From: Clostridiales bacterium
Lineage (GTDB): Bacteria > Bacillota > Clostridia > Saccharofermentanales > Saccharofermentanaceae
Length of the DNA stretch: 64,000 bases
Assembly: GCA_017615755.1 (NCBI GenBank)
Contig: JAFZZM010000024.1
Coordinates: forward strand, 1 to 64,000
Direction of reading: 5' to 3'
Under the pieces are notes generated by a model. The model had not been told where the DNA came from, made no database searches, and saw nothing but the letters and a program-made list of their open reading frames with translations. Every line of letters starts with the position of its first letter. Positions within the stretch are counted from its first letter, which is position 1. The position numbers were made by a program, and so were the translations under genes. This document shows, piece after piece, positions 50,566-58,850 of this stretch.

Positions 50566-51996
50566 TTACAGATCGTAGTACATGGCGAACTCCATCGGGT
50601 GTGGTAGTTTGCTGACTTTTGCTGCGGCTTTTTTGTTTCTTGCGATCAGCTGTTCCAGGAGTTTTTCCGGGAATACGCCGCCGGCAGTGAGGTAGTCGTG
50701 GTCAGCTTCGAGTGCTGCGGTTGCTTCTTCCAGGGATGTCGGAAGTCCGGTCAGCTTGGCTTTTTCTTCTTCCGGAAGTGTATACAGGTTGCAGTCAAAA
50801 GGACCCCATCCTTTTTCGTGTGGATCGATCTTGTTCTTGATGCCGTCAAGACCGGCCATCAGGATGGCGGCGTAGGCATAGTACGGGTTGCAGGTCGCAT
50901 CCGGATTACGAAGTTCGAAGCGCTTCGTCTCAGGCGTTTTTGCATAGGCAGGGATACGGATCACTGCACTTCTGTTACTCATGGCATAGCCGATCGTGAC
51001 CGGTGCTTCGAAGCCCGGGATCAGACGCTTGTAGGAATTCGTGGAAGGATTCGTGATCGCACAGAGTGATCTTGCATGTGCCAGAAGTCCGCCCATGAAG
51101 TAGTGTGCGGTCTCGCTCAGCTGTGCATACGCTTCTTCTTCGTAGAAGACCGGCTCGCCGTCTTTCAGGAGCAGCATATGTACATGCATGCCGTTTCCCG
51201 CTTCCTCCGCCAGAGGCTTCGGCATGAATGTCGCCGTAACACCTTCGCGGGCTGCTTCGTTCTTGATGACGTATTTCGCAGACATGGTATCATCAGCCAG
51301 TTTCAGCATATCGCCGAGCTCGACTTCGATCTCCATCTGACCGGAACCGCCGACCTCCGGGTGATGGTATTTTACCTTGACGCCGAATTCTTCCATGCTC
51401 AGGCACATGCGGCTTCTAAGATCGTTACGGATATCTGTCGGAAGACTGTTATGGTAGCCGGCACCGGGCATGACCTGATAGCCGTTATTGCTGAACTCAT
51501 CCTTGGAAGCATAATGCGCCTGGGAAGTATAGATGCTGGCAGACATGTCGAAGTAATTCGTGGAATAACGCACATCATCGAAAATGTAGAATTCATACTC
51601 CGGTCCGATGATCATCTGGTCCGCCACTCCGGTCTCCTTCATGTACTCCAGCGCACGGATCGCCACGTTTCTCGGGTACTGGTCAAAAGGCTTGTTCTGC
51701 GGGATCGCGATCACACGCACGTCACCGATCATGGAAAGCGTCGGGATCTCACAGTACGGGTCGATCACTGCGGAATCCCAGACCGGAAGGAATACCATGT
51801 CACTGTTCTCCACCGGTGCATACCCGTAATTACTGCCGTCAAATCCGATGCCATGCATCATCGTTGCCGGTGTCAGTTTATCCGCCGGGATCGACAGATG
51901 TCTCCATCTTCCGTCAATATCGGTCAACTTGAAGTCGATCATCTTGATGCCCTTCTCCTTGATCATATCCTGAATGTCTTGATAAGTCTTTGCCAT
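50566..51996 (-). CDS. glnA: glutamine synthetase, type I
   Basis: ATP-dependent amidation of glutamate, the main ammonia-assimilating reaction. The 476-residue protein shows the N-terminal beta-grasp (FKLTDIDGRWRHLSIPAD), GFDGSNYG, the metal site IGPEYEFYIFD, NGMHVHMLLLKDG (ATP site), NPSTNSYKRLIPGFEAP and RFELRNPDATCNPYYAYA. NLYTLPEEE carries a Tyr at the adenylylation-loop position, but no adenylyltransferase is in view. GGGAGGAACAGGT precedes ATG 51996. It follows the macro-domain gene by 29 bp on the same strand and could be read with it. Confidence 0.96.
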   Translation of the reverse strand: MAKTYQDIQDMIKEKGIKMIDFKLTDIDGRWRHLSIPADKLTPATMMHGIGFDGSNYGYAPVENSDMVFLPVWDSAVIDPYCEIPTLSMIGDVRVIAIPQNKPFDQYPRNVAIRALEYMKETGVADQMIIGPEYEFYIFDDVRYSTNYFDMSASIYTSQAHYASKDEFSNNGYQVMPGAGYHNSLPTDIRNDLRSRMCLSMEEFGVKVKYHHPEVGGSGQMEIEVELGDMLKLADDTMSAKYVIKNEAAREGVTATFMPKPLAEEAGNGMHVHMLLLKDGEPVFYEEEAYAQLSETAHYFMGGLLAHARSLCAITNPSTNSYKRLIPGFEAPVTIGYAMSNRSAVIRIPAYAKTPETKRFELRNPDATCNPYYAYAAILMAGLDGIKNKIDPHEKGWGPFDCNLYTLPEEEKAKLTGLPTSLEEATAALEADHDYLTAGGVFPEKLLEQLIARNKKAAAKVSKLPHPMEFAMYYDL

Positions 51997-52025
51997 ACCT
52001 GTTCCTCCCGTATGTTTGTTATGTT

Positions 52026-53273
52026 TTACGCGCCCAGCAGATTCTGGTCAAACGCGAAAAGCGCTTCATTTATGGTGTACAGATCGTACTTCCTGTTCTT
52101 GATAAAATACTCAACGATGATGTCGAATTTACTTGCATGCGAAAGCGCAAAACCGGCCTTTTTGAGCAACGCTTCGGTCTCGGAAATATCCAGTTCCAGT
52201 GCCACGGCAAAAGCCAGCACCGTCTGCTTGCTCGGACGGTAATGCATATCACTTCTGATCTTGGAAAAAAGCTTCCTGTCGACATTTGCTTTCTTATAGC
52301 ATTCGGAATCCTTCATGCCCTTGGCATCGATGATGCGAAGTAGTGACTGGGAGAAGCTCTCATCAAGATTGGCCAGCGCCTCTTCCAGAGAGGCTCTGTT
52401 TGCCATCTGCATCTGAGATGCAGCAAGCGCCTGTCCCATCATAGGTACTGCCGAAGCTGCCGCTGCGCCGGCACAGCGCATCGCCTGTGCATCACTACGG
52501 GCAGACTCTGCCGCCACACTGCGGAAAGCCTCATCACTTGGCGCTTCCGCATCTTCGCACATCTCATCCGCAAGCGCTACTGCCTCCTCGTCCTGTGCCC
52601 GTTCCTCCGCACACTCATCTATAGGCATGCTTGTGCGCGCGGATTTCTTTTCTTTAGACGCAAAAACGGAATCCCTGCTTCCGGACGCACCGCCGAATGA
52701 AATCGACTTCATTACGTTGTCGAAAAAAGAACTCCGTTTCTCAGTTGATTCATAGTTTTTCCGGATATACCCTGACAGTTCCGAACAAAGGTCATTATCC
52801 ATACGGAAACTGTCCTTACTGAAGATCACAAGAGTCACATCCATCTCGTGATCATCTAAGAAAGCACGTATCTCCTCTTCGGCGATCTTGAGTGCCTGGT
52901 CTTTCGGATATCCGTACACGCCGGCAGAGATCAGCGGAAAAGCGACACTCTCGCACTCCTTCTCTGCGGCCAGATGTAATGAGTTCCGGTATGCGGAACG
53001 AAGTAGTTTTTCTTCATCGGAATGACCGCCCTGCCAGATCGGGCCGACGGTATGAATAACATATTTGGAAGGAAGATCGTAGCCGAGTGTGACCTTGGCT
53101 TCTCCTGTCCTGCACCCGTTTAAAGTACGGCACTCTTCCAGAAGGCGTGGTCCTGCCGCGCGATGGATCGCACCATCCACGCCGCCACCGCCAAGAAGCG
53201 ATGTATTCGCCGCGTTTACGATGGCATCAACCGAAAGCTTCGTGATGTCGCCTAAAACGATCTGAAAAGGCAT
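52026..53273 (-). CDS. macro domain protein with C-terminal helix-turn-helix-like domain
   Basis: A 415-residue fusion. Residues 1-~165 are a macro domain of the O-acetyl-ADP-ribose deacetylase type ([45 protein letters not shown]), which binds and hydrolyses ADP-ribose derivatives. Residues ~165-305 are an acidic, Ala/Met/Asp-rich linker. Residues ~305-415 form a compact all-helical domain ([71 protein letters not shown]) similar to XRE-like domains seen alone or fused in Firmicutes. The combination suggests nucleic-acid- or ribosome-associated ADP-ribose removal. It lies just upstream of glnA. Confidence 0.83.
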   Translation of the reverse strand: MPFQIVLGDITKLSVDAIVNAANTSLLGGGGVDGAIHRAAGPRLLEECRTLNGCRTGEAKVTLGYDLPSKYVIHTVGPIWQGGHSDEEKLLRSAYRNSLHLAAEKECESVAFPLISAGVYGYPKDQALKIAEEEIRAFLDDHEMDVTLVIFSKDSFRMDNDLCSELSGYIRKNYESTEKRSSFFDNVMKSISFGGASGSRDSVFASKEKKSARTSMPIDECAEERAQDEEAVALADEMCEDAEAPSDEAFRSVAAESARSDAQAMRCAGAAAASAVPMMGQALAASQMQMANRASLEEALANLDESFSQSLLRIIDAKGMKDSECYKKANVDRKLFSKIRSDMHYRPSKQTVLAFAVALELDISETEALLKKAGFALSHASKFDIIVEYFIKNRKYDLYTINEALFAFDQNLLGA

Positions 53274-53365
53274 GACGTCATTGCCCTCCTCCTCTGTCTG
53301 TTCTTTCTATTATACAACAGAAGAGTCATCGAATGACGATCGATCCACACCATTCAAAAGAAGAA

Positions 53366-53653
53366 TTACTGTGACTGCTTCGGACGCTGGACAAGTGCTT
53401 TTCCGTACGGCGCCGTCGGATATGCCGCTTTCTGCGGCTGATGCATGGCCAGGTACTCGGTCGTCTGCTTATCGTTGGTCTTGAGCTTGTCGTCTCTGTC
53501 CGTGAAGCTCACTCCGCCGGAATACAGATAGTCTTCGCCATGGGAGTCTCCCAGATTGTTGTTTTTATTCAGGATCGTGGCCGCGATGAAAAATGCCAGA
53601 CCGAAACCCAGTCCCGCGCCGAAAATGGCTGCCAGAAAATTAATGAATCCCAT
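53366..53653 (-). CDS. small single-pass membrane protein (cassette 1)
   Basis: A 95-residue protein with one Gly/Ala-rich transmembrane segment (FLAAIFGAGLGFGLAFFIAATIL, residues 5-27 in two parts) and a hydrophilic tail with TEYLAMHQPQKAAYPTAPYG. Its ATG (53653) is 3 bp after the stop of the large zinc-ribbon gene. A paralogue (54935-55234) shares LNKNNNLGD/LEKKNSVGN, the TxxYLxxxxPQxAxY pattern and the position. Function unknown; almost certainly a partner of the zinc-ribbon protein. Confidence 0.75.
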   Translation of the reverse strand: MGFINFLAAIFGAGLGFGLAFFIAATILNKNNNLGDSHGEDYLYSGGVSFTDRDDKLKTNDKQTTEYLAMHQPQKAAYPTAPYGKALVQRPKQSQ

Positions 53654-53656
53654 AGT

Positions 53657-54889
53657 TTACTCCTGTCTCTTCTTCACGAAGTTAAATGTCTTACTCGACT
53701 GCGTCAGCTTGATCTGCTTGAGGACTTTCTTCATCTTTGTCACACCCGCAGAAAAGAGTGCGACGATACCGGCAGCAATTGCGACGACCAGTTTTCCGCT
53801 GGAATCGTTCGAGCTGCTTTTTCTGCTTGATCCAAGTTCGAAAATTCCATAGAACAATCCCTTGAACAGGAAGAATGCCACGATCGTTATCAGGAGACCG
53901 GCCACGATCGTGAATGTCCAGAAAAGAGTTTTTCTCCATGGAAGACCGCACACGACCTTACCCGTCTGACCGTTGACCAGAATGGTATTGTGCTTCCCCT
54001 CGTAGGTAAAGGTTACAAACCAGACCGGGAACATCGCATAGGAATAGTCGTTAAGGATCGCCGTCTCGTGCATCTGTGCCATGATCTTTTTGGACGAGCC
54101 TTTGACATCCGCCATGGCCTTCTCCTCGAAGATCTCCATCGCTCTCTTCTCCGTCTCAGAATGCAGTTCGTCATAGTCGATATCCGAAGCATTGGAATAG
54201 AATCCAAGAAGATAGTCTTCATCGAAAATCTTCACATCTTTGAAGTCAAAAGGTTCCAGACGCGCGCTGCTCTCGTTGGAAAGGAGCTTGCTTCCGTCCA
54301 TCGGAAAATTCCGGATGACCATCTTTCCTGTACGTCCCCAGTGTCTCGTTGTGGAATACTTGCCACTCTTGACCACGCTTCTCACGACGCAGGTCTCCTC
54401 ATGGTTGGCGTTCACGATCCAGTACGGAAGATAGATGCCGCGGACGTCCTCCGCCTGAAAATTCTTTATTTCCTTCGGTACCAGGATCGAATGCGCGATC
54501 TTCTGATGGATCAGGTCCACGGCCTGGTCACGGGTGATTGCAAAAGGAATGACGAAGTCCGGCGTCTTCTCCTGCGCCACACGCGAAAACACAACTGTCG
54601 GGTTACCGCAGTAGACGCACTTGGTCGAAACCTCCGAGCCATGGATCACGATCTCACCGCCACACTCGCCGCATGTATAGACATAGCACTCGAGGAACTC
54701 TTCCTGGACTTCCTCGTCCTCGCCATACACCTCGCCACGGGTCATCACGCGCTCGTTCTCTCTGAACTTCTTCGCTTCGGATTCAACCTCCTCTGCCTCA
54801 AACGTCGCACCGCAGACCCCGCAATGCATCTTCTTTACCGCCGGATCGTACACCAGCGCATGACCGCAATTCTTGCATAATGTAGCCAT
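53657..54889 (-). CDS. zinc-ribbon membrane protein (cassette 1)
   Basis: A 410-residue protein. Two zinc ribbons open it: LCKNCGHALV with MHCGVCGATF (residues ~5-27), then YTCGECGGEIVIHG with TKCVYCGNPTVVF (~70-103). A large beta-rich region follows (FVIPFAITRDQAVDLIHQKI; LPYWIVNANHEETCVVRSV; YSYAMFPVWFVTFTYEGKH; VNGQTGKVVCGLPWRK) and then two transmembrane segments (about 315-347 and 370-388). Automated annotation often labels such proteins TFIIB-type zinc ribbon; no activity is known to me. A 411-frame paralogue lies upstream. ATG 54889 follows AAGGAACTGATGAA. Confidence 0.8.
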   Translation of the reverse strand: MATLCKNCGHALVYDPAVKKMHCGVCGATFEAEEVESEAKKFRENERVMTRGEVYGEDEEVQEEFLECYVYTCGECGGEIVIHGSEVSTKCVYCGNPTVVFSRVAQEKTPDFVIPFAITRDQAVDLIHQKIAHSILVPKEIKNFQAEDVRGIYLPYWIVNANHEETCVVRSVVKSGKYSTTRHWGRTGKMVIRNFPMDGSKLLSNESSARLEPFDFKDVKIFDEDYLLGFYSNASDIDYDELHSETEKRAMEIFEEKAMADVKGSSKKIMAQMHETAILNDYSYAMFPVWFVTFTYEGKHNTILVNGQTGKVVCGLPWRKTLFWTFTIVAGLLITIVAFFLFKGLFYGIFELGSSRKSSSNDSSGKLVVAIAAGIVALFSAGVTKMKKVLKQIKLTQSSKTFNFVKKRQE

Positions 54890-54906
54890 TTCATCAGTTC
54901 CTTTCC

Positions 54907-54929
54907 AAAAGCACTTGTTCTGTGCTTTT
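54907..54929. repeat. inverted pair of the AAAAGCAC word between the cassettes
   Basis: AAAAGCAC (54907-54914) and GTGCTTTT (54922-54929) form a perfect 8-bp stem with a 7-nt loop in the 45-bp gap between the two cassettes. It could act as a weak terminator in either direction. Confidence 0.6.
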
Positions 54930-54934
54930 CTTCC

Positions 54935-55234
54935 TTAATTCGTTCTTCTCTCTTTGGTCACGAGATCTTTTGTCATCGGAGCTTTCGAATACTTCGCCTC
55001 TTGCGGCTCAGTACGTCCGAGATACTCCATCATGGTCTCCGGGTTACCGTTCGCAAGCTTCTCTCTGCCCGTGATCGTCACATCGGTAGAATACAATCTC
55101 GCTTCACCACGATTATTTCCTACACTGTTTTTCTTCTCCAGCATCGAGGCACCGATCCAGAATGCAGCTCCGATTCCCATGCCCATGCCAAAGAGTATAG
55201 CAAAAAACCACTGTGCACCTGTCATCTTACTCAC
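54935..55234 (-). CDS. small single-pass membrane protein (cassette 2)
   Basis: A 99-residue protein with a transmembrane segment (WFFAILFGMGMGIGAAFWIG, residues 9-28) and a charged tail (MMEYLGRTEPQEAKYSKAPM). It overlaps the end of the zinc-ribbon gene by 4 bp (ATGA), so the two are translated as a pair. Its counterpart is at 53366-53653, diverged but similar throughout. No known family. Confidence 0.75.
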   Translation of the reverse strand: MSKMTGAQWFFAILFGMGMGIGAAFWIGASMLEKKNSVGNNRGEARLYSTDVTITGREKLANGNPETMMEYLGRTEPQEAKYSKAPMTKDLVTKERRTN

Positions 55235-56442
55235 CCCTGTCTCTTCTTAACAAAATTAAATGTTGCATCCGACTGTGTCAGCTTCAGCTGCTTATTTACA
55301 TTAATCAGCTTAAAAGTACCGATCAGTGCAGTGATCATACCCACCAGGATCGCAATATCCGGCAGTGCTTCTCCGAGCTTTCTTGTCGCTTTCGCAGAAC
55401 CCAGCCCGAAGGCAAGTCCGACAAGCAGCAGGATCGCCAGAAGTCCCACTCCGGCACCTGCCAGAATGGTCGTCCACGTGAACGCTTTCTTTCTCCACGG
55501 CAGTCCACACACGACCTTACCGGTCTGACCATTGATCAGAATGGTATGCGGCTTATTCTCACTGATGAATGTGATGAACCATACCGGAAGCATCGCATAC
55601 TTATAGTCATTCAGTATCGCCGTCTTATGAACCTCGGCTGCGACCCTGTATCCGTCCCTGCCGAAATCCTTCTTCGCCGCGTCCTCGTAGATCTCCTTCG
55701 CACGTCTCTCCGTAGCCAGATACAGATCCTCATAGCTCACATCCGACGCATTGGAATAGAATCCCAGAAGATAATCCTCGTCGAACTTTTTAAGCCCGTT
55801 CAAGTCAAACGGTTCCAGCTTGGACGAAATCTCATCGGACAGGATCCGGCATCCATCCAGCGGAAGATTCCGGATCGTCATCGCACCGGTTCTACCGTGG
55901 TATGAGTACTTATACATGCCACCGCCGCCATAGACCTGAACCACTGCCGACTCCTCATGATTCGCATTCACGATCCAGTACGGAAGATAAATACCACGAA
56001 TATCGTCCACAGTAAACGGCTTCACGTCCTTCGGCAAAAGCACTGACTGCGAGATCAACGCATTCACTGATTGCAGTGCCTGCTCTCTCGTCACCGTAAA
56101 CGGGATCACACAGTCCGGCATCTTCTCCTTCGCCACACGGGAAAACACGATATTCGGGTTCCCGCAATAAATGCACTTCGTCGATGTTTCCGAACCATGG
56201 ATGGTGATTTCACCACCACACTCGCTACATGTATACACATAGCCCTCGAGAAATTCCTCGACCACTTCCTCGTCACCGAAGACCTCTCCACGAGTCATCA
56301 CACGCTCCGACTCACGATACTTCTTCGACTCGGACTCCACATCTTCAGCCGCAAACTGACCGCCACAATACGCACAGTACAGCTTCCCCAAAGCCGGCTC
56401 AAAAACCAACGCATGCCCACAATTTCTACATAGTGTTGCCAT
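55231..56442 (-). CDS. zinc-ribbon membrane protein (cassette 2)
   Basis: A 403-residue paralogue of 53657-54889 with the same order: LCRNCGHALVFEP and LYCAYCGGQF, YTCSECGGEITIHG and TKCIYCGNPNIVF, then CVIPFTVTREQAL, LPYWIVNANHEESAVVQVYG, YKYAMLPVWFITFISENKPH and INGQTGKVVCGLPWRKK. Two C-terminal transmembrane segments follow. The main differences are in a Gly-rich loop (YGGGGMYKYSYHGRTG) and the C-terminal tail. ATG 56442 has GAAAGGAGTTTGGGAAG upstream; the longer frame to 56466 starts before that site. It is the first gene of the four-gene block. Confidence 0.8.
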   Translation of the reverse strand: MATLCRNCGHALVFEPALGKLYCAYCGGQFAAEDVESESKKYRESERVMTRGEVFGDEEVVEEFLEGYVYTCSECGGEITIHGSETSTKCIYCGNPNIVFSRVAKEKMPDCVIPFTVTREQALQSVNALISQSVLLPKDVKPFTVDDIRGIYLPYWIVNANHEESAVVQVYGGGGMYKYSYHGRTGAMTIRNLPLDGCRILSDEISSKLEPFDLNGLKKFDEDYLLGFYSNASDVSYEDLYLATERRAKEIYEDAAKKDFGRDGYRVAAEVHKTAILNDYKYAMLPVWFITFISENKPHTILINGQTGKVVCGLPWRKKAFTWTTILAGAGVGLLAILLLVGLAFGLGSAKATRKLGEALPDIAILVGMITALIGTFKLINVNKQLKLTQSDATFNFVKKRQG

Positions 56443-56640
56443 CTTCCCAAACTCCTTTCGTAACAAAAATAATTATACTTCATAACGAAAGCAAATCGAG
56501 GGAAACCCCTCCAAAATACACACCACTAATTGCAGAGCCCACTGCAAATAAGTCGTCGCAATAAAGAGAAAACAAAAACGTCTCCTCACGCACCCTTCTC
56601 CAGCCGAGCGCGCCCAGCAAATAACCACTTACTGAAACAA

Positions 56641-56720
56641 AAAAGAAAGGGAAAGTTCCAAGCGACGAGTTTTGCGCAAGCAAACTGTCTGAGTCGCGAG
56701 GAACTATTCCCTTTCTTTTT
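56641..56720 (-). terminator. long terminator hairpin after paaK
   Basis: AAAGAAAGGGAAAGTTCC (56642-56659) pairs with GGAACTATTCCCTTTCTTT (56700-56718), enclosing a weaker GCGACGAG/GTCGC stem. On the minus strand TTCTTTTTTGTTTC follows. The rest of the 56443-56738 gap shows nothing else clear. Confidence 0.7.
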
Positions 56721-56738
56721 CTTGAACTGAAGTAATGC

Positions 56739-58061
56739 TTATTTGCTGAAGCGCTCGTCAATTACCCGCTTCATCTTTCCTTCCGATCTCGGCAGAGATC
56801 TCGGCTCACAGAGCTTGATCTTCGCATGGATACCTGTCATGGATGCGATCTCACCCTCGAGCATTCTCTCTGTGCTCTCGATCTCACGGATCGAGTCAGA
56901 GAAGAACGAAGGAGTCATCTCAACTTTAACCGTCATTCTATCCAGGTTATGAACACGATCGAGATAGATCATGTAGTGCGGTTCAACTTCACTGTGTGCA
57001 AGGAGAACAGCTTCGATCTGGGACGGGAATACATTTACGCCACGGATGATCAGCATATCGTCGGCGCGTCCTGTTACCTTCTCGATCTTCGGTGTGGTAC
57101 GTCCGCACTCACACTTACCATGGAACAGACGTGTCAGGTCGTGTGTGTTATAACGCAGGAGCGGTACACCTTCCTTGGAGATGGAAGAGAATACAAGCTC
57201 ACCAAGCTGTCCGTCCGGCAGCGGCTCACCTGTCTCCGGATCAACGATCTCCGGAATGAAGTGATCCGCCTCGATGTGGATCAGGTCGGACTTATCGCAG
57301 GAGCATCCTACACCAGGTCCGCAGATCTCTGTCAGACCATAGATATCGAAAGCACGAAGACCAAGCTTCTCCTCGATCTGATCTCTCATCTCCAGCGTCC
57401 ATGCCTCGGCACCGAAGATACCGCAGCGCAGATTCAGTTCGGACTTATCGATTCCCGCTGCTTCAAGCTGATCGGCAACATGCAGCGCATATGTCGGAGT
57501 ACACATCAGTACTTCCGGCTTCCACTCACGAAGGATCGTGATCTGTCTTGCCGTGTTACCACCGGAAACAGGAAGTGCGACACATCCCATATCCGCACAG
57601 GCATAGTGTGGGCCAAGACCGCCTGTGAACAGACCGTAACCGTATGCGATATGCACGAGGTCACCCTTCTGTACACCGGCTCTTGCCATCGCACGGCAAA
57701 GCACTGAGTTCCAGAGCTTTACGTCATTTGCAGTATAACCTACGACCTTCATTTTGCCGGTCGTACCGGAAGAAGCATGCACGCGGACCAGCTGGTCTCT
57801 CGGCACAGCCAGAGTTCCGAACGGATAGTTATCACGGAAATCGAATTTATCGGTGAATGGAAGTTTCGGAAGGTCAGCCACGCTCTTAATGTCGCCCGGC
57901 TCTACACCCTTCTCCTCCATACGTTTTCTGTAGTACGGCACGTTGTTCCACATGCGGTTCACACAGTTGATCAGGCGCTCGCTCTGCACCTGTGCGCGCT
58001 CGTCATCAGACATGCACTCGGCTTTCGGATCATAGATCCATGAGTTCACTTCTTTTCTCAT
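56739..58061 (-). CDS. paaK: phenylacetate-CoA ligase
   Basis: An AMP-forming ligase activating phenylacetate or other arylacetates with CoA. The 440-residue protein shows HASSGTTGKMKVVGYT (nucleotide loop), the aromatic-site GLGPHYACADMGCVAL, FGAEAWTLEMR, IYGLTEICGPGVGCSC, LRYNTHDLTRLF and GRADDMLIIRGVNVFPSQIE, with the conserved C-terminal PRSEGKMKRV. In anaerobic Firmicutes it usually works with indolepyruvate ferredoxin oxidoreductase, which is not in the window. The start is ATG 58061 or TTG 58067. A T-box lies immediately upstream, so synthesis from arylacetate rather than degradation is the likely purpose. Confidence 0.94.
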   Translation of the reverse strand: MRKEVNSWIYDPKAECMSDDERAQVQSERLINCVNRMWNNVPYYRKRMEEKGVEPGDIKSVADLPKLPFTDKFDFRDNYPFGTLAVPRDQLVRVHASSGTTGKMKVVGYTANDVKLWNSVLCRAMARAGVQKGDLVHIAYGYGLFTGGLGPHYACADMGCVALPVSGGNTARQITILREWKPEVLMCTPTYALHVADQLEAAGIDKSELNLRCGIFGAEAWTLEMRDQIEEKLGLRAFDIYGLTEICGPGVGCSCDKSDLIHIEADHFIPEIVDPETGEPLPDGQLGELVFSSISKEGVPLLRYNTHDLTRLFHGKCECGRTTPKIEKVTGRADDMLIIRGVNVFPSQIEAVLLAHSEVEPHYMIYLDRVHNLDRMTVKVEMTPSFFSDSIREIESTERMLEGEIASMTGIHAKIKLCEPRSLPRSEGKMKRVIDERFSK

Positions 58062-58096
58062 CTTCAATACCTGCCTTTCTCATTCGTGACGGCAAC

Positions 58097-58417
58097 AAAA
58101 AGTCCCATTGCCGTCTGTCTAACAGCAATGGGACGAAATATCTGATTTCGCGGTACCACCCATTTTCGAGCTTTTTCCTTTAGGAAAAGCACTCGCTCTC
58201 GTCAAGGCCAATTAGCCTCTGCCCTAAGTAACGGCGGGCTCTCCGTATCCGCCTACCTTCGTCATCCCCGAATCACTCGGGATACCCGCTTTCAGCAGAT
58301 CTGCTCGGGAGGGAACTTCACTGATCTTCTCTCGTATGCAGGCTCTCAATTCTTCCGCCCGCACGCCCTGTACGACTTAGGATCGCTACTTTTCTCCGTC
58401 AATGCATTTCAAAAGAT
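58097..58417 (-). promoter_or_regulatory. T-box riboswitch controlling paaK
   Basis: On the minus strand the T-box core GGGTGGTACCGCG (58161-58149) is present. It precedes a terminator with GTCCCATTGC (58134-58125) and GCAATGGGAC (58111-58102) and TTTTTG. Stem I begins GACGGAGAAAAGTAGCGATC (58400-58381), with AGTA on the 5' side and GATCAGTGAAGTTCCCTCC on the 3' side. In that loop TTC (58315-58313) is the best reading of the specifier (Phe), with GTT the next candidate. An uncharged tRNA would favour the antiterminator and turn paaK on. AAAAGCACT (58185-58193) lies inside. Confidence 0.9.
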
Positions 58418-58423
58418 AAGTCG

Positions 58424-58452
58424 ATTATGCGGCGAAACAACTTCGATGTCAA
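58424..58452 (-). promoter_or_regulatory. promoter of the T-box/paaK transcript
   Basis: On the minus strand TTGACA (58452-58447), 17 bp, CATAAT (58429-58424); start expected near 58417, just before stem I. Confidence 0.85.
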
Positions 58453-58465
58453 GTTTTTTGTATAG

Positions 58466-58492
58466 AAAAACGGCCCGGATTTAATCGGGCCG
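58466..58492 (-). terminator. terminator of the PadR-HAAS operon
   Basis: CGGCCCG (58471-58477) and CGGGCCG (58486-58492), loop GATTTAAT; on the minus strand followed by TTTTTC. Confidence 0.88.
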
Positions 58493-58530
58493 CTTTCCTT
58501 CCTTTTCCTTTCCTTCTCACCACTACGGTG

Positions 58531-58836
58531 TCAGCTCTTCGTTGCCTCATCGTCGTCATCGCGGAAATCCACGTGGATACCGAGTACTTTTACATCGGTG
58601 CCCTTGTCATCGACAATTACATGGATACCGGGAAGATCGACCTTAACACCATCGTCCTTGCTGACTTCGATGCCGTCACAGCTACCGATGATATCCGAAT
58701 CTCCGGAAGTGATGCACTCTGCCACTTCCTTGACTCCGCTTCCGATAAAGATCGCGCCGCTGACGAAGAAGAAGATCATGGACAGCACAAAACTCGCGAT
58801 CATGATACATAAAAGAACAGTCGTTGATTTTTTCAT
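58531..58836 (-). CDS. small single-pass membrane protein in the PadR operon
   Basis: A 101-residue protein: basic start MKKSTT, a transmembrane segment (VLLCIMIASFVLSMIFFFV, residues 7-25) and an acidic tail ending HVDFRDDDDEATKS. AAGGAGGAAGATACGT precedes ATG 58836; the longer frame begins inside the upstream gene. It follows the HAAS gene by 14 bp and ends at a strong terminator. No known family; its place suggests an envelope function together with HAAS. Confidence 0.7.
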   Translation of the reverse strand: MKKSTTVLLCIMIASFVLSMIFFFVSGAIFIGSGVKEVAECITSGDSDIIGSCDGIEVSKDDGVKVDLPGIHVIVDDKGTDVKVLGIHVDFRDDDDEATKS

Positions 58837-58850
58837 ACGTATCTTCCTCC

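Larger units (their letters stand above)
5982..58193. repeat. dispersed over-represented word AAAAGCACT(TG)
   Basis: Reading both strands I count 24 copies of AAAAGCACT. Plus orientation starts: 5982, 13031, 22281, 24599, 25849, 26977, 28828, 30108, 33811, 37385, 46244, 50315, 54907, 56036, 58185. Minus orientation (AGTGCTTTT) starts: 13892, 19472, 22578, 27983, 30097, 40099, 41537, 42966, 53394. Ten of these extend to AAAAGCACTTG. Base composition near 50% G+C predicts about 0.5 copies of a 9-mer on both strands. Copies occur in genes of either direction, between genes and in all four long repeats. Confidence 0.85.

Noticed and set aside
5982..58193. AAAAGCACT as a replication-polarity or Chi/KOPS-like signal
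   Set aside because: Orientation is 15 to 9 with no sustained run in one direction across the window, whereas such signals are strongly strand-biased.
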